64,000 nt of DNA from Thozetella sp. PMI_491 (Eukaryota; Ascomycota; Sordariomycetes; Chaetosphaeriales; Chaetosphaeriaceae), in the NCBI GenBank assembly GCA_021432635.1, contig MU270039.1, positions 1-64,000 on the forward strand, in the 5' to 3' direction. The number at the start of each line of letters is the position of its first letter. Position 1 is the first letter of the stretch. The notes beneath the pieces are model-generated. The model was given only the letters and a program-made list of their open reading frames with translations. It searched no databases and was not told the DNA's origin. Position numbers and translations under genes: made by a program. Of this stretch, positions 1 to 13,298 are shown one piece after another.

Positions 1-745
1 TATAGTCTAATAAATAAATAAAAAGACTTAATTAAACTATAAAATAATACTTATACTATTATATTAACTATAAATAAGATAATTAAGTATAACTACTACT
101 AATTACTTAATTTACCTATAATAATACTAGATAAAAATCAACTAAGATATCCCTATTCTTTACTAACTATAGTTTTAAACTAAAAGTCTATTAAACCCCC
201 CTTAACTTAAAAAAAAACCTTAAAATAAGATTAAGAGTTAAAGAATTAAAAACTTTATATAAACTTATAAAAAAAAAAACTAAAGTTTATCTATAATAGA
301 ATAAGTAAATATACTAATTAGAAAAGGTTAAAAGGACTAACCTTTTAAAAAAGAGATAAGGTCTATCTTTTATAAAGAAATATTAAAATAATATAACCAA
401 GTAATAAATTAGACTTTAAAAAATTAAGACTATTTTAAATTAAAAAATAAACCAGTAAGATTATTTATAAGCTAAAACTACCTGTAATAATATAGATATA
501 CCTTATTTTTTATATCTTATTATTTAAATTAATACTAAGAAATACTAGATTAAATAAATATATAAAAGTTAATAAGTAACTAAAATATAAAGTTAAAAAT
601 ATTATAGACTCTTATAATACTAAAGATAGATTAAAGTACCTAGTTAAATAAATAGGATATAATACTAGTAAAAATATATAAGAACCTAGTAAACACCTAA
701 AAAATTTATAGGAGCTTATTTAATAGTTCTACTACTAAAACCCTA
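1..745 (+). pseudogene. Degenerate integrase C-terminus plus chromodomain
   Basis: Reading through stop codons gives recognisable Ty3/gypsy integrase blocks: a 'SLFFANYGFKP'-like segment near 140-185, a 'DKVYLL..NI' block near 355-385 and 'KLDFKKLGPFKI'-like residues near 405-440. From about 550 to 740 a chromodomain follows, with 'LKYLVKW.GY', '.EPS.HLKN' and 'ELI' aligned to the usual pattern. Nearly every internal stop is TAA or TAG where Gln or Trp is expected, as C-to-T RIP would produce. The chromodomain places the element among chromoviruses, whose integrases use such domains to target chromatin. No functional protein can be made. Confidence 0.8.
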
Positions 746-1459
746 ATCAATTAACACTAAGTTAAAACCTATTACTTTTTAATTAATTATATTAAAAGCA
801 TTTAAACCCTATACTTCCCCCATAATATACTACTTTAAAAATATCTCCTTAATAATATCCTCTTCTAAACCTATAACCCTATAAGTAAATAACTACTTGC
901 CTTATAAATAGACTAGTTTCTTTTACTTATATAAATAGTTTAACTATATAAGTACCTTAGATAGAGATTTTTATACTATTAACACCTCTATATATTAAAG
1001 ACAGATTGCCTTACCTATCTCCTCTTTTTTATGCTTTAATCTAAACTACTCTAATAAGTTTTAAGCTACTATATCAGCTAGTCAGTAAATATAACCTCTA
1101 TAAACTATAAAAACACTTATAAATATTTACTACTAATAAGCTATTATATAATTTCCTAGACTTAATATAATAATAATATTTTCCCAAACAACTAGCCACC
1201 CTATACTTTAAACCCTTTTTAAAACAATAAAAGCATAGTATATTAGACTTAACCCTGTTCTAATTAATAAATTTAGTAAAAAGATAGTATTCCTAAGTTT
1301 TATTAAAAGTAGTTTTTCATTTCTTTACACGACTAAATATCTTATTAATATATAATAATATAAAAAGGAAAAAAAAACTTAGCAACACACTAATAGATAA
1401 ATATAGATATAGGCCTACTTATAAGTTACTAAGGATATTAATATAAAAGGAAGAGCTTA

Positions 1460-1898
1460 TATTATAACTAAGGTATTAACTACCTTTTTACAACTATTAA
1501 TATAACCTAACGCTTAGCTATAAGTAATTATAATAAGTAGAACCCCTAATAAATACCTTAGGTATTTATATAGATATTCTACTAATTAGAAAGAATTACT
1601 ATAGAGTACTAAGCTCTTAATAAGCCTAGAGCTTTTAAATCACCTAGGAGCTCTAGGCCTTTAATAATTTAAAGTAAGCTATAAAGAGTAAGCTAATATA
1701 TAAGACTATAGTCTCTACCTAGATAGATTAGTTAGCCTTTACTCTTTAGCAATTAATCTATTTAAGCTATATTAGCTTACACTTTAGATTCTACACCCTT
1801 TAGTTGATTAATGCTCCACTTGTCTCTACCCTTTCTACCTTAGAAAAGAATCTTCTATGTATTAAGAATACTAACCTTAAGATCTTAGTATTATAACA
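1460..1898 (+). repeat. 3' LTR of element 1 (439 bp)
   Basis: Reverse-complement match of the LTRs at 2151-2570, 12879-13298 and 28025-28463. The ends fit an ancestral TGTTATAA...TTATAACA with RIP changes. It follows the chromodomain by about 700 bp, as a 3' LTR should. Confidence 0.8.
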
Positions 1899-2145
1899 GT
1901 TACTTATTAATAGGGTCTACTTATACTACTTTATAACACACTATTTTAAAATTCTACCCTAAAAATCTGCCTAGACTATAAAAGAGCCTAATAATTAGTG
2001 CTTCTCTTTATTCTCTTAATTATTCCTTAAGCTTAAATAGTAAATAATTAATAATATAATCTATTAAGAACTTAATACTTGTGTTATTTTTATATATTTA
2101 TTTTAAGAGAATAACTAATATATTAGAGTTATACCTATAAAACAA
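1899..2145. other. AT-rich spacer between two gypsy elements
   Basis: No coding signal. The spacer separates the LTR of element 1 from the target duplication of element 2, so the two elements lie tail to tail. Confidence 0.5.
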
Positions 2146-2150
2146 CTTAT

Positions 2151-2570
2151 TATTATAATACTAAGATCTTAAGGTTAGTATTTTTAATATATAAGGGGTT
2201 TTTTCTTATAATAAAAAGGGTAAAGATAAGTAGAGTATTAATTAATTAAGGGGTGTAAAATTTAAAGTATAAGCTAGGGTAGCTTAAATAGATTAATTAT
2301 TAAAGAGTAAAGGCTAATTAATCTATCTAGGTAGAAACTATAGTCTTATATACTAGATTGCTCTTTATAACTTACTTAAAGCTATTATAGCTTTAAAAGC
2401 TTTAATATATCTAGATAATTATAAGCTTTATAAGCTTCTTCTTTACTAGTGGGATATTTATATAAATACTTAAAGTATCTACTAGGGATTTTACCCTTAT
2501 TAACTACTAAGCTTAAGTATTAAGCCTTATTAATAGTTATAAAGAGATAGATAATACCTTAATTATAATA
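2151..2570 (-). repeat. 3' LTR of element 2 (420 bp)
   Basis: Same length as, and collinear with, 12879-13298. The outer edge abuts the CTTAT target duplication at 2146-2150. Confidence 0.88.
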
Positions 2571-3249
2571 TAAGCTCTTCTTTTTATATTAATATTTATA
2601 ATAACTTATAAGTAGGCCTTAGCTTATATTTATATAGTTAATAGGTTATTATAGTTCTTTTCTTTTTTTATTATTATATTTTAATAAAATGTTTAATTAT
2701 ATAGAGAAATAAAAAAATATTATTAAAAAGACTTATAAGTATTATTTATTATTAGACTATTTTAATTATTATAGTTAGAAGGCTAAGATATTATATATAT
2801 ATTATTTTAAAAAGAGAATTTAGTGTTAAGTTATTAATTACTTAAGTAAATATTATGTATATATTTAAGCTAGTTAGGCTTATAATAGTTTATTAATAGC
2901 TAGTACTTATTTATTTTATCCTTCCCTTATTTTTTATAAGTGTATTAACTCTTATAGTTTTTATAAACCTAAGAGTTTATAAATAACTTAAGGATAAAAA
3001 GATAGAGATATAATAGGCTTTATTATAAGCTTTAGCTAAGGTTAAATAGTTATAGTATTGATAAAAGTTATTTAAAGACTATAGGGATAAGTTATTTTCT
3101 TAAGGGCTTACTAGGCTTAATAAGACTATAAATATACTAATATTAAAGGAGTAATATATTATAAGAGAGGTATAATCTTTTAGTGTTATTAGGTTAATTA
3201 ACTAGGAAATAATAAGTTTAGGTTTTTTAGTTATATTAGTTAATTAAGG

Positions 3250-4258
3250 TTTTAATAGTAAAACTATTAAATAAGCCTTTATAAGTTCTCTAGGTATTTA
3301 TTAGGTTCTTATATATTTTTACTAGTATTATATCTTATTTATTTAACTAGGTATTTTAATCCTTTTTTAATATTATAAGAGATTATAATATTTTTAACTT
3401 TATACTTTAATTATTTATTGATTTTTATATATTTATCTATTTTAATATTTCTTAGTATTAGTTTAAATAATAAGATATAAAAGATAAAGTGTATTTATAT
3501 TATTATAAGTAGTTTTAGCTTATATATAACTTTACTAGTTTATTTTTTAATCTAAAATAGTCTTAACTTTTTAAAATCTAATTTATTACTTAGTTATATT
3601 GTTTTAATATTTCTTTATAAAAGGTAGATTTTATCTCCCTTTTAAAAGGTTAGTCTCTTTAATCTTTTTTAATTAATATATTTACTTATTTTATTATAAA
3701 TAAATTTAAGTTCTTTTTTTATAAGTTTATATAGGGTTTTTAGTTTTTTAACTCTTAATCCTATTCTAGGATTTTCTTTTAAGTTAAGAGAGGTTTAATA
3801 GACTTTTAATTTAAAGCTATAGCTAGTAAAGAATAAGAATATTTTAATTAACTTTTATCTAATATTATTATAAGTAAATTATATAATTAATAATAGTTAT
3901 ACTTAATTATTTTACTTATAGTTAATATAATAATATAAGTATTATTTTATAGTTTAATTAAGTCTTTTTATTTATTTATTAGACTAAAGATAGTAAGTTA
4001 TTAATAGTTAGTATTTAGTTTTAAGTTAAGTTATAAATACTTTTTAAAAATTTAAGGTAAATAATTTATCTTTATTATTAACTAGCTTATCTAGTAATTT
4101 ATAGTTTATAATAATATTTTTTATAAATATATAAGCTAATTCTTTAGTATTATTAGCTTTTTTATATAAGATAAAATAATTATACTTAATAAGTCTATTA
4201 ATAATTACTAAGATATTATTAAAAAATACTTTAATTAAAGGTTTTTTTAAGAGTAATA
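3250..4258 (-). pseudogene. Chromodomain and integrase C-terminus of element 2
   Basis: Reverse complement of the blocks seen at 1-745: the chromodomain at about 3280-3460 and integrase C-terminal motifs up to the MULE insertion at 4258. Stops are of the RIP type. The reading resumes at 7699 on the other side of the MULE, and the uninterrupted copy near 19420-19445 shows the pre-insertion sequence. Confidence 0.75.
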
Positions 4259-4266
4259 ATTTTATA
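4259..4266. repeat. 8-bp target duplication of MULE A (left)
   Basis: ATTTTATA here and at 7691-7698. The uninterrupted gypsy copy near 19430 carries a single version of the site. Confidence 0.85.
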
Positions 4267-7200
4267 GGGAATTACTAGGGACATATAACAAATTACTACA
4301 GACGTATAATCTTATAGATATATAATGGTTTTACTGCTTCTTATTAGCCTAAAGTTTTAATATTAATATATATACTACACTTAAAATTCTGCCAAAGTAC
4401 CCCAAGTTATTTTAGCTGTTTTTCTTTAGTTAAGCTAATATAAATATGTCTTATTGCCTCTTTAAAAAGCTTTAGTTAAACTATAGTAATAATAACCTAA
4501 TACTTATCCCTATTTGCCTAATTAAAAGCTAGCAATAGTAATACTTTAATATTATAACTTGTTTAAAATAACTGCCTCTTAAATAATAATGTTAAAACCT
4601 AATACTTAGCTCCCCTAGTTTATTAGATATTACTAATACCTTAGGAATTAGTGTTAGTCCCTATTATAGTGTTAGTAATAATAACGTTATACTAAACCTT
4701 TTTTCTATGTTTTTAAAATACTTTATAACTATCCCCTGCTTATATAATAAAGTGTTTAACAACCCTTTATAAACCACTAGGAGTAATTTAAAGATCTATC
4801 TATTAGATTAATTTATTAAATATCCCTAATAAGTAAAATAGAATTATATTTATATTTCTGTTCCAGGCTTTAAGTCTATTAAAATTACCTATCTTTAAAA
4901 TTAAGCTGTTTTTTAATTACTACCTATTATAACTCTAGTTATATTACCCTAAGCCTAGTTTATCTTTACCTTAAAGCTTATTTAAAAGGTAATTAATATA
5001 GATTAATAACTTACCTTTAACCTTATATAGTTATATAAATAAGTTTACTGTTAGTAGGAGAGATAGAGATATTCTTTGTTTTAAGATTTAATCTCTTTCT
5101 CTTTAGGGAAAGCCCTACCTTTATATCTAGGCCTGTTAATAGAGTAAGGTAGTTATATATTAGGGTTAGAGTCTAATAAATTAGTTATACCTCTGATCTT
5201 AAACCTATTTATACTAGGTAAACTAGCTGTTTTTATAGAAGAGCTTTTTAATATAGTTAATATTTTTAGTAAAATTAATAGATTTATTATTAGTAGATAT
5301 AATAGCTATACTTAAGATAGCTAGGTAATATAGTATATTTTTTAGTATAATTATTATAAAGTGCTTTAGCCTAATAAGGGGGAAAGACTTTAAAATTAAA
5401 AGCTTTAAAAGTATAATTATAAGTAAAAAGTTATTACTAAGGCTTTTAAAAAAGGTAGGTAGCTTTTTTAGAAATATATTAACCTAAAGTATTTTTAATA
5501 TAATTATATACTTAGTATTGATTTATCTGCCTATCCTACTTATAAAAGGCTTACTAACTTTATTAAGGAGTTAATTAAGTTAATAAGTTAATAAATAGGT
5601 ATTTAAGTATATAATATCTAGGTAATTATTATTAAGTAGTACCTTAAATTAGTTTTAACTAAGAAAGATATTTATAATACTAGGGTAAAAAATAACTAAG
5701 AGAAGCTTAATAGTTATAACTTTACTATTGTCTTAATTAAGTTGTTTAATAATAAAAAGATTCTCTATATTATAAAATAAGCTAATAATAATTTAGACTA
5801 TCTATTAGGACTTATATAAACCTATCCTTTTTATATATAGCTATAAAAGTAGTTTTTTAAGGTGATAAGTTTTAATAATACTTATAATATTAATTACTAT
5901 AAGCTTTCCTTGTTTTAAGTGACTAGTTAGACTTATTTAGAAACTATTTTTAATACTGTGTTTAGTATGATTAATAATAAGAGGCTTAAAAGGTTTTAAT
6001 TTCTAGCTAATACTATTTAAAAACTAGTTAACTGGTATAAGATTTGACTTTTTAATATAATAATTACTGACTTTAATATATAGATAAAAAAGGCTTTTAG
6101 AGTTACTTTCCTAGACGTATAATAATAATTATATATCTATTATATTAATTTAAACGTTTTTCTCTAGTTAAAAAGGAAGTGGAAATAATTTTTTACTTTA
6201 GACAGTAGTAATATTAATAATAGTGATAGGAAAGTTTAGGTCTTACTTAATTCTAGCGATAAAGATATGATTTAAGATATTAAAAAGCTAGATAAAACCC
6301 CTTTAAGGCTAATTACTTATAATTATAAGGGGGTATTAATATTTTAAAAGTTTATTATATTTACTAAGACTAAGGAGGAGTATAAAAAGGCTTAGGTTAA
6401 TATTTATAAGGAATTTAATAATTAAAGAGTTATTCTTATATATTTTTATTAGATATATATAAGTATATAGGCCTAGTAGGCTTAGTGTTATATTTAAAGG
6501 TATTAAAACTTTGGTATCTAGGTTATATCTAGGATAGAGGTAAGTAATAATAATATTAAAAGCTACCTTTTAAATAGTATAAGTTATTTATATTAACTGA
6601 TTAAGGCTATTAAAGAAATACTTAGTAATTAAGAGAAGGATTTTATTTATACTTATATATAAAATAAGATACTTTTTTCTTATAAGTATTTAGGACCTAG
6701 GTTAGAATATCTAGGTGAATTATAAATAATAGTGTCTAAAAAGTGTTTTTAACTTATTATTATACTGTGTTATAAGGTAAAGATAATAATCTTATTAGCT
6801 AAAAACCTTAGGCTATAATTAATTAGTTTTTATAATAATAATTACTTTATTTTTATCTAGCTAAGTATATCTTACTATTATAAGATTTATAAGGTCTTAA
6901 AGACTAGGAGTGTCTTTATTAAGTGGGATATTTATCTATAATAGTATATCTATAAGCTAACCTTTAAAGATCTTTATCAGTAGATTTATAACTTAAAGAT
7001 TATTATATTATTATATGGTAGGCTAAGTAATAGTGTATAGCTTTTATTAGTCTGACTATATATAGGTAATTAGAGCTAGTTATTAACCTAGAATAGTAGC
7101 TAGCTAGCTAGTTATTATAACTAACTTTTAGGAAGTTAGAATAAAGTTATACTTATAAGATTAAAGCTTAAAAAAGTTTAGGGCAGCTAATTATTAGAAG

Positions 7201-7690
7201 GGAGAGAAGTATTATAGTGTTAGAGTAGTTAATAGGCGCTAGCTACCCTAGGTGTTGGGATAATAACTAAGGTGTGTGTAAGTGGTTGGAGGATTTAGCT
7301 AAGTGTTTAGAGGCTGAGAAGCTAGTGGGAGTAGATAAGTAGTAATAATAAGGGACTTTAGTATTAGCTGTGGTTATTATAGCTATATAAATAATAGCTA
7401 GTAATATATTAAGCATCTCTGGTACTTTATATAATAGCTGTTATACTTTATAGGCTTAATATACTTACTTTTTATAATAGCTGTTATAAAATCTTAATAA
7501 GATGCTTAGCTACCTATCTAAGGATTACTAGTGTAAAAAAGGGCTATTATTAGTGAGTTTTACTCACTGTCTTTATAGGGTAAGTAGTTATAGGCACTGA
7601 AAATTTAAGCTAATAAGAAGCAGTAAAACTATTATATATCTATAAGATTATACGTCTATAGTAATTTATTATACATCTCTAGTAATTCCT
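4267..7690 (+). mobile_element. Mutator-like DNA transposon, copy A (3,424 bp)
   Basis: Complete terminal-inverted-repeat element nested in gypsy element 2. It begins GGGAATTACTAGGGA and ends with the inverse; the inverted repeats match for about 90 bp, to roughly 4357 and 7601. It is flanked by the 8-bp duplication ATTTTATA. A second copy of exactly the same length, in opposite orientation, lies at 22470-25893. Long inverted repeats, an 8-bp duplication and a MULE-type transposase together support the Mutator-like superfamily (as in fungal Hop-type elements). RIP is evident but milder than in the host gypsy element. Confidence 0.85.
5220..7130 (+). pseudogene. MULE transposase, RIP-degraded (copy A)
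   Basis: With RIP stops read as Gln or Trp, the plus strand gives a coherent transposase. Near 5740-5900 lies the N-terminal part of the MULE core ('IKLFNNKK', 'LLGLIQTYPF'). Near 5930-6120 come the segment resembling 'TCLGTIFNTAFGMINNER.EGF', then 'IIITD.DIQ.KKA' with a catalytic Asp candidate, 'FPDVQQQL' and a 'HIN.NV'-like motif. This is the order seen in MULE-domain DDE transposases. The C-terminal region to about 7130 is less clear. Not functional as it stands; start and end are approximate. Confidence 0.7.
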
Positions 7691-7698
7691 ATTTTATA
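7691..7698. repeat. 8-bp target duplication of MULE A (right)
   Basis: ATTTTATA, matching 4259-4266 and joining directly to the resumed gypsy sequence. Confidence 0.85.
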
Positions 7699-10600
7699 AT
7701 AAAGTTTAAAAAGACTAAACTTTATAACTTTTTAAAGATTAAAAAGGGTTATAGTTTTTTATAGATCTTATACTAATTTACTTTACTTTTATTATATTCT
7801 TTAATTACTTTTTTTATAACTTTTTTAGCCTTAAGAAAGTTATAAGTATAATATAGTTATTTTAAAGTCTTAATAACTCTTTAATATTTATAAGAAAGGA
7901 TTTTATATATTTTCTTTATTAGGTTTTATTATAAGATATTAAAAATATAGATTTTACTATGAAATTAATAGACTTTATTTTTTTTTTCTATATTTTTACT
8001 AAGGCTATTTTATATAAAGTCTATAAAGTCTTAATTATTAAAAACTTCTTTAATCTTATTAGTTTAGTTAGGATTTAAAAGGACTTAAAAAGTAGTATTT
8101 AACTCTTAAAAAGCCTAGCCTAGGCTTTTATCTTTTAAGATTGTTAAAATACTTTATATATAAGGTTTTAATTTTTATATATAGTCTTTTCTTTAACTAA
8201 AAGTATCTACCCTAATATTTTCTAGTTCTTTTTTATATATAATTTTAAAATTAAATTTTAAGAGGAATTTAATCTATTTAATTTAGTATTTATTTAACTC
8301 TTTATTAATTATAAAGTAGGTAAGGTTTTTATAGTCTATATAAATAATAACTTAATATTATACTTTATAAAGATAAACCTTTTATTCTTTAAAAGCTTTA
8401 ATAATAACTATTAGTTTTTTATTATATATTTAATAATTAATTTCTACTCCTTTAAGTGTTTTTAAAAAGAAAATAACTAGGTATAATAGTCCTTTTTTAT
8501 TATATTATTTAAGTTATCCTTTTATTATAAAGTCTAAGGAGTTAGTTTTAACTTTATATAGTCTTACTAGGTTTAAAAATATAAGTATAGGTTTACTTAA
8601 AATCTTTAACTTAATAGCTTTAAAGGCTTTACTAGTTTAATTAGTCTATTTAAACTTAGTCTTTTTATAGGTAAGTTTAATAAGTAATAGGATAAGCTTG
8701 TTATAGCTTTTTATAAAGTAGTAGTAATAATTAATAAATCTAAGGAAAGCTTATACTCTTTTTATTATTTTTAATAGTAGCTAGTTATATATTACTACTA
8801 CTTTTTTAGGGTTTATTCTAATAAATCTAAGGGTAATTTTAAATCTTAAAAAGATAGCTTTTTTAATATAAAACTTACTCTTCTCTAGTTCTATTAAGAG
8901 TTTAATATCTTTTAAAGCTTATAATATAATATAAATATATTACTTATATTTTATTTTATTTTTTAAGTAGATAAAGATATTATTTAAGTAAATAAAATAA
9001 AATTTATTAATATAGAGTTATAAGATATAGTTAATTATAGCTTAAAATATTACTAGAGTGTTTTATAGTCTAAAAGGTATAACTAAGTACTTATAATATC
9101 TATACTTAGTTTTAATTACTATTTTCTATTCTTCTCTTTTTATTACTTAGATTAAGTTATAAACTCCTTTTAAATTAAGATATATTATTATTATAGCTTT
9201 TATTAGTTAGTCTTATAGTTTAAATATTAAAGATAATAGTCTTTTATTTAGGATAATAATATTATTAAGCTATTAATAGTTAATATATAGTCTTTATTTC
9301 CTAATTTTATCCTTATTTTTCTTTAGTATAAATAAGATTAAATATCCTACTAGTAAATTTAATAGTTATATATAACTTTTCTCTAGGCTTTTATTAAAGT
9401 ATTATTATAGGGCTATAAGTTTTTCTTTATTAAGTTTATAGATTTTATATAGTTTAAGTTATTCTCTTAGTTTAATTAATATATAATAGTTAAATTAATT
9501 ATACTCTAATAATCTTATATCTAATATTTTTTTAAATAGTTTATTATACTTTTAATATTTTTTTAAATAGTTTATTATACTTCTAATATTTTTTTAATAT
9601 TTTATTTAAAGTTTTTATTATAAATACTTTAGTAATTATTAACATTTTAAAAGTCTTTTTTATAGGCTTACTTAAAAATCTCTTATAAGTTACTCTAATA
9701 GTTAAATCTCTTTAAATGTCTTTAATTTCTTTCTTTAAGATTAGTTAGGTATATTCTTTAGGTATTAGTCTAAAAAATATCTAGCTAGTTATTTAGTTAA
9801 TTCTTAGGTTATTCTTTTATAATTATAATATCTCTAGAATTAAATAGTATAGTCTAATTTTTATAATATTAAAGATTACTTTTTTATTATATATATTATA
9901 GGCTAATATTAAGAGGGATATAATCTTTATTATAATATCTCCTTTTCTATATTAAGCTAGTTCTTTTTTTATAGTATATAAGTAATATATAAATTCTTTT
10001 TTATTCTAAGATAGTTATAACTAATTAATAACTTTAGGTAATATATAATTTCCTTAAGATCTATTATTAATTACTATAATAATATTATATTAGTTATTAA
10101 TAATAAAAATATAAGTAAATAGTCTTAAATTTAAGCTAATAGTTATTATAAGAGTCTTTATCTTTAAATTATCTTATTAACTCTTTATAAGTAATATTTA
10201 TTATTTTTTATCTGGTCTTATCTTAAAATAAGTTATAAATATTAGCTTTTCTCTATAGGATATAATTTATATTATATAGGGTTTTTAAGCTAGGGCTTAA
10301 GTGTTATATTAATAAATTATTCTTATATATATTTTATAGCTTTAATTTATTCCCTAGTTATTTTTATTTATAAGTTAATAAGCTTTTCTTTTATAAGAGT
10401 ATATCCTTATACTTTTCCTTAGTATTATTATATAGTCTTTTCTATATAATAATATAAATATATTATAAAAGTATATTATATTATACTTAACTTACTTTTA
10501 TAATATATTAAAAACTAAGGGTTTAGCCTAAAAGTAGCCTATCTATTATATTAGTCTTTTATTTCTTAATACTTTATTTTTTCTTATAGGTAAGGGTTAT

Positions 10601-12878
10601 TAATTTATTATGTCTTATATCTAATAGGGAAGAAATTATACTTTAGTTTATTTATAATATATATTTTATATAGTATAATATATTATATCTAAGTAATTTC
10701 TTTATAATATCTATATTAAGAGCTTATTTAAGGGTTATCTTAATAATTTAGTCGTTAGTTATTTTTTAATAAGTTATAATATAAGACTTTACCTATAAGG
10801 AATAATATATATTTCTCTTTTAAGATTAAGTTAAGTCTAATCCCTAGATATTTTTAAACTATAAATAAAAGTATATTATATATTTCCTCTATTAATTCTT
10901 CTTTAATTTTTAATAAGCTGTTAAACTCTTCTTTTTATTGCCTAGGTATATAAAAGACAAGCTATTTATTATTTTCTTTATAGATATAAGTCTTAATAAA
11001 AGAGTTATTTAACTATATTTTCTAGACTTTCTTATTATTATAATATACTATTATAAGGTATTATTTAAGGTAGTCTAATTATTTAAATATAGGTATTAAG
11101 ATATTTAATTATTAGAGTTTCCCTAGTTATTATTTACTAATAGGTTCTTATCTTATATATAAGGTATTATCTTTAATATATATATTATATCTAGGGTTAT
11201 TTAAGTTTAAAAATTAATATTTCTTTTTATTTTTAAAGTAGTTATTATATACTTTTTATAACTAATAGTTTAATCTATTATCTTAATTTTTTATATACTT
11301 TAAAAGTAGTAATATATAAGAGAATAAGTACTTTTTATAATAAATATATATTATTATTTCTCTTTATTCTTAGATATAATAGACTTTCTTACCTTAATAT
11401 TTTAAATAAGCCTCAGCTCTATCTATTTTATATAGTCTATCTAGTCTATAATATATAATTAGCTTTAATTCCTATATAATTAAAGTTATACTATTTTTAA
11501 CTAGTAATAGTAAATAGTTTATTTTAGTTATTATCCTAAGATATAATATAGCTTTTCTAGTTACTAGTCTATTTAAAGCTATATATTAGTTTAGAAATAA
11601 TTCTTTTATTAGTATTATAATATAAGTATTATTAAGATCTATAATATTATAGGCTAGATTATTTTATATAGCTATACTTAAGGTCTAAACTAGTTTATAC
11701 TATATTAGGTTAGCTAATTACTTTTTAAATATTAATTTCTAACCTATTCTTTTTAATTATTTATATATATTAATATTATATCCTCTTTTTTAATAGTTAT
11801 AATACTTAATATCTTTAAGGTCTTGTTTTAGTTTTTATTATATTATATTTAAGTCTATAGGTTTTATATAAGTCTTATATACTATTTTTTAATAGTTTTA
11901 ATATTAATTAGTAAATTACTTAGACTAGTTATTCTATTATAGTTTTCTAATATTAACTAGTTATTAAGGTTTTTACTATTATTTTTCTATCTTTTATTTA
12001 TATAGTTAGTTATTAATATAAGTTATTATTTTTATATATAATAAGAAATCTTTTACAAGGTTAAGCTTTAAGACTTTATCTTTAACTTTACTTTTAAGTC
12101 CTTAGTAAAACAGGAATTTCTTAATTTTATCAGTATAATTTAAAAGTAAGTAGAGTTATTAAAACTCTACTATATATTAGACTATTAAACCCTTTTACTT
12201 AAATTAGTATAGGTTTTATTTTTACTAGTGTTTTTTATCTAGTTCTTAAATAAGAGATTTTAAGGCTTATTTATATCCTATATAAGTTATAAAGATATTA
12301 TAGGTTTTTAATCTAAGTTTTAAAGTAAATCTTTTTTTAAGGAAGTTTATAAGGTATAGTTTAAACTATACTAGTACTTTTCCCTTTAGAAATAAATTAA
12401 TATATATTACTTTTTTATATTTATTTTAAAAGCTATTAATATAAAAGTAATAATAAGCTCTTACTTAAGCTAGATAGCTTTTTAAGTATCTATAAGTATT
12501 ATTAAATGGTTAAGGCTAGTTAAGCCTTAGTTTTTCACATCTTTTAATAAGGGTTATAATAATATTAATAGTAATATATATAGTATATAAATCACTTTTA
12601 AGTTAAGGCACTTAAGTAGTACTAATATATAGCTTACTAATAAGTTTTTTTATCTAGGAGAGGTCTTTTTTTATATTAATATATTTAATATTATCTCTAT
12701 TATTATTAATATCTTTTATTTCTTAGTTAAAGCTATATTAAACAAAGGCTTTTTCCTTTTTCTTATTAGACTTACTAGAGTTATAACTACTAGTAGATAA
12801 AGTGTTTTTACTAGATATATTAATTTTAAAATATTATTAATTATACTTGTCTTATCTTTTAAAAGAGAGTAATTAATA
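7699..12878 (-). pseudogene. gag-pol of gypsy element 2 (integrase, RNase H, reverse transcriptase, gag)
   Basis: Minus-strand polyprotein relic between MULE A and the 5' LTR. The clearest landmark is the reverse-transcriptase active-site box near 8945-9005: the frame reads FIYLNNIFIY, the usual YLDD with both Asp codons changed to Asn by G-to-A, as RIP on the opposite strand produces. The same box in element 3 (near 20715-20755) reads YLDN. Integrase sequences lie left of this box and gag/protease sequences to the right. A 30-odd-bp tandem duplication at about 9527-9595 is absent from element 3. No open frame of useful length survives. Confidence 0.75.
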
Positions 12879-13298
12879 TATTATAACACTAAGATCTTAA
12901 GGTTAGTAATTTTAATATATAAGGGGTTTTTTCTTATAGTAAAAAAGGTTGAGATAAGTAGAGTATTAATTAATTAAGGGGTATAAAATCTAAAGTATAA
13001 GCTAGAGTAGTTTAAATAGATTAATTATTAAAGAGTAAAGGCTAATTAATCTATCTAGGTAGAGATTATAGTCTTATATACTAGGTTGTTTTTTATAGCT
13101 TACTTAGAGCTACTAGAGCTTTAAAAGCTTTAGTGTATCTAGATAATTATAAGCTTTATAAGCTTCTTCCTTACTAGTGGGACACTTATATAAATACCTA
13201 AGGTATTTATTAGGGATTTTACCCTTATTAACTATTAGGCCTAAGTATTAGGCCTTATTAGTAGTTGTAGAGAGGTAGCTAGTGCCTTAATTATAACA
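12879..13298 (-). repeat. 5' LTR of element 2 (420 bp)
   Basis: Collinear with 2151-2570; the outer edge abuts CTTAT at 13299-13303. Confidence 0.88.

Larger units (their letters stand above)
1..1898 (+). mobile_element. Ty3/gypsy chromovirus, 3' portion (element 1), RIP-degraded
   Basis: Plus-strand remnant of an LTR retrotransposon that runs off the left edge. In order it shows the C-terminal part of integrase, a chromodomain, about 700 bp of untranslated DNA and a 3' LTR at 1460-1898. The same sequences recur in reverse complement near 2151-4258 and 18771-19440, so at least three copies of the family lie in this window. Base composition and stop content fit heavy RIP. The 5' part lies outside the window, so the left target duplication cannot be checked. 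Confidence 0.85.
2151..13298 (-). mobile_element. Complete Ty3/gypsy chromovirus (element 2) with nested MULE, RIP-degraded
   Basis: Minus-strand LTR retrotransposon with both LTRs (3' LTR 2151-2570, 5' LTR 12879-13298, each 420 bp) and a perfect 5-bp target duplication CTTAT at 2146-2150 and 13299-13303. The internal order on the minus strand is gag/protease region next to the 5' LTR, then reverse transcriptase, RNase H, integrase and chromodomain. A 3,424-bp MULE at 4267-7690 interrupts the integrase region; without it and its 8-bp duplication the element is about 7.7 kb. All reading frames are shattered by RIP-type stops. Confidence 0.9.
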
